The notes beneath the pieces are model-generated. The model was not told the origin of the DNA. It made no database searches and saw only the letters and a list, made by a program, of their open reading frames with translations. The translations under genes and the position numbers were made by a program. Positions 61,135 to 64,000 of a stretch of DNA of 64,000 nucleotides are shown here, piece by piece. This DNA comes from Ustilaginoidea virens (Eukaryota; Ascomycota; Sordariomycetes; Hypocreales; Clavicipitaceae). The stretch spans positions 3,534,001 to 3,598,000 of the forward strand of contig NC_057320.1 in NCBI RefSeq assembly GCF_000687475.1, written 5' to 3'. Position 1 is the first letter of the stretch, and every line of letters starts with the position of its first letter.

Positions 61135-61879
61135 TGTTAAAATCCTATAGTAGCCTACTAGGCTGCTGGCCTAATGCCCTACTGGCTTACTGACCTTCTG
61201 GCCCTCATACCGCCTCTTGGACTTATGGTAGTCTTACCTTAGGCCTTTGCCTTTTACCTTAGGATTTTCAGTGGATTATTTACTGTATATCAAGTAAGTA
61301 GGCCTTAAGGTAGGCCTTGTTAAAAAGGTATGGCATTGCTAAATTAGCGTGGTGGGCCTACTAGTGTGGTGGCGGCCTACTAGTGTGGTGGCTAGTCTAC
61401 TAGTGTGGTGGGTAGTCACTAGCGTGGTGGCTAGTTACTAGTGTGGTGACTAGTTACTAGTGCGGTGGTTAGGGTGGTTGGAAAGGCTGGATATAGTGGG
61501 GCTGCTGACGTATTATATACGTGGCATAGCGAGCATTACGGGGAGCTTTCTTACTGGCTACCCTGGATGCCTGGGCCCACCCCTCCTTCGTGTATATATA
61601 GGATAGCTTTCCCCCTTCTTTCTAGATAGTAGAAGGGTAGCACAATCGAGTCTGTTAATGCACTATATGCCTCTTAACTCCCACCTTCCCTGCGTTTCTG
61701 GTTATCTTATATTTGCCTTGCCTTTACACTTGCCCTGCTTTATAGCACTTGTATAGTCTTAGGACTTGGTGAAAAATCTAGTATTTATACTAAGATTAGT
61801 TCACAGGTCGCAGACAGTCTTGTGCCATCTAGCTAGCTAGTAAGGCTCTGCTTTTATAGTGACCTTGAGAATTGCAATA
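61135..61879 (+). repeat. Solo LTR, Copia family 2 (plus), inside a family 1 LTR
   Basis: 745 bp, TGTTAAAATCC to GAATTGCAATA, with target duplication GTACT at 61130-61134 and 61880-61884. It cuts the family 1 LTR within its repeated AGTACT motif. Confidence 0.94.
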
Positions 61880-63161
61880 GTACTTACACACATTCCCTTA
61901 CGCGCAAACATATGATGCATCACAAATTGATCACACCACTTTATCGTCGCAAATCTCGATGCACTACAAATGCACATTTCGCCACATATCTATGATATCA
62001 CAGTATGGTCACGATATTCACGTCAGATTGATTTCACTAGGGATGTTCTATGTTGGAATATTATGTATTTAAATCCCTAGATATTCCTACCCAAATAGTG
62101 GGAAGGAAGGAAGTATGGATGTATGCATGCAAGCAAGTATGCAGAATTAATGCACATTAGATTGTCCCTACGCCTTAGTTTCGTATCTTATCTGTGCCGT
62201 TACTTTACCTTACTGCGATTTTACCATTCTACTGCCTTTATCCTTCGCATACTGCATTATCTTAGCAGGCGAAAACGTTTGATAGTTATAAGCCCGGTTT
62301 GCACCCGGTAAATCGCTTTATTCTATCTATTTTATCCTATCGATTTCTCTCCGACTATTATTCGCATGCATTTATTGCCAGCTGCACGCCGACAAATTAT
62401 CAGCTGGTCTGACAGATTGCCAGCTGCTTCCCCTTTTTATCGTGCATGCAAACAGCTGCATATTAATATTAGCCAGCTGCACGCAGCTGTGCCTTGGTTG
62501 CAAGAGTGTAATTACGCATTCTATGCAATATCAATCTTTTCTTGCTGCTATATTTCTTATACCTCTGTGCTAATACTGTTACTAGGACCGTATAAACGAG
62601 TGATAAATAGCGAATCTGTATAATCGCGTAAATTCTGTTACTTTATTCCGACCTTCGCCGCGTAATAGGCATACCGACTGCTTACCTGCGCACCTTCTAT
62701 TATATCGTCGCTATCTTGCCAGACAATTTTCTACGATTAAATATTCTTTCCAATAAAGAAATCAGCCTCGGGCAAAAGTTCTGCTAGGGCACCCGTGCTG
62801 CCATACAAATTGCTAGTGCAAGGCACAGCCCAAAAGAACGCAGCAGTGCCGACACATTTGCCTGCGCAAAACATTTCTTCTGACTTAGGAAGCCGGCAAG
62901 CGACTTTTGACTACTAAGGCCGGAAGACCATAAGTGTGGTATATTGTGACTGGATTGACCACCTAGATTGATCCCTTTTGCCTAGGACTATTTACCAGGA
63001 CTATTTTGCCCTTTGGATTTATTTGGACCTTTATCCGTTGGATTTTCTTTGACTAAGGCTAGGTTGTTATTCTTTCCTATTATTATTCTTACCTATCCTA
63101 CCTATCCTACCTATCCTACCTTACCTATCTTACCTATCCTGCCTTTCCTACCTATTCCACT

Positions 63162-64000
63162 ATAGCTACTAATACCGACCTGGGGAACCCGGCAAACTTC
63201 CAACTGCTAGGCAGTAAAGACTAGTTTAAATGGATCTCGATTATTGAGAAGTTCGCTATCAACGAAAATATCTGGGCCTATATCAACCCTTCTGTGCAAG
63301 ATAGGCCTACCTTACAATAGCCCGTTAAGCCTACTGCTTCTACTATTAAGCCTTATGCTTCCTCTATCCTTGACCTCGACGATTCTGATTTTACTAGATT
63401 GCAGTATATAACGAATGTCTATAGGACTACCCTATAGGATTATAAGGATAAGAAAAAGGCTCTCGTTAATATCCAACGCTAGATTATCGCAACAATAGGC
63501 AACTACTACGATACCATAAGCCAGGAGAATGATGTTGCTGCACAGCTATACCTATTAAAACAACGCTTACAGCCCACCACTTGGGACCATGAAAAAGATA
63601 TCCGCCAGCGCTATATAGCTATACTGCGAAGTCCTAATAGGACTAAGATATCCAGCTGGATTACTTCCTACAAGAAAGTCCTTGCAGAAGCTATTAATAT
63701 CAACATACCAGATACATAAGGACTCCAACCAACCTAGGATTTTATCGACGCCATGGAATCTATTGCACCAGCCTTTTCTAATTATTGGAAGAATAGAATT
63801 AAGGAAAAGTAACGCAATAATAAAGAAGGATGGGAGAAGAAGATACCCGACGGTTATTATATTAGTGATTTATTTGAGCAAGAGTTTGCTATACAATAAA
63901 GAGCACAAGGTGCCTTTGCCTCATTCCAGGATATGGATGCCACTATGGATGCAAATAAAAATCAACAAAATAATCAACAAAAAACAACTGATATTACCAA
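63162..64000 (+). pseudogene. Copia family 1 gag, copy 2 (partial)
   Basis: Colinear with the gag of copy 1. The start codon is ATA. At 63315-63320 it reads CAA TAG where copy 1 at 16018-16023 reads TAA CAG, so each copy keeps the codon the other has lost. The window ends before the zinc knuckle. Confidence 0.88.

Larger units (their letters stand above)
60974..64000 (+). mobile_element. Ty1/Copia family 1, copy 2 (runs off right edge)
   Basis: LTR starts TGTCAGAATG at 60974, is interrupted by the solo LTR at 61135-61879, and ends TTTGATA at 62284 (RIP-altered TTTAACA). The primer-binding site GTTATAAGCCCGG follows at 62285. The gag start is ATA (63162-63164) where copy 1 has ATG. Gag continues to the window edge, colinear with 15865-16680 of copy 1. 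It is inserted in the LINE; no right-hand duplication can be checked. Confidence 0.93.

Overview
The window looks like a filamentous ascomycete (Pezizomycotina) chromosome segment. It carries short spliced introns of about 50-120 bp with fungal branch points, a fungal-type Trs120 and sugar-porter gene, and a long AT-rich tract whose transposon copies carry dense C-to-T and G-to-A transitions. That pattern is typical of repeat-induced point mutation (RIP). I cannot name the species.

Positions 1-12,240 are a GC-balanced gene island with everything on the minus strand: TRS120 (TRAPPII subunit, running off the left edge), a decayed short-chain-dehydrogenase-like pseudogene, a ten-exon MFS sugar/quinate-type transporter, and a seven-exon DUF2264 protein. 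I could rebuild complete exon structures for the transporter (527 aa) and the DUF2264 gene (665 aa). These two are adjacent and co-directional, which suggests (does not prove) linked roles in sugar or uronate use.

From about 12,250 to the right edge is a nested transposon graveyard with no intact host gene that I can see. A Helitron (13,130-32,815) is split by a complete Ty1/Copia element (14,443-21,343, TSD GAATC), a complete Ty3/Gypsy chromovirus (22,994-28,633, TSD GCATC) and two solo Copia LTRs. Two copies of a second Copia lineage with a QTDD-like polymerase motif lie in opposite orientation (35,415-43,042 minus, TSD AAACT; 49,948-57,353 plus, TSD ATCGA). Between them are a Gypsy fragment and a third Copia family with 681-775 bp LTRs. 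A Tad-like LINE on the minus strand (57,359-60,973) is interrupted by a second copy of the first Copia, itself carrying a solo LTR and running off the right edge.

All autonomous elements appear dead: catalytic Asp, His and start codons are altered and reading frames are full of TAA/TAG. The clearest points of interest are the resolvable nesting order, a GC-AG intron in TRS120, RIP hits concentrated on the catalytic DD codons, and a hairpin at the 3' LTR junction of the QTDD family. I found no evidence for a wholly new functional system.
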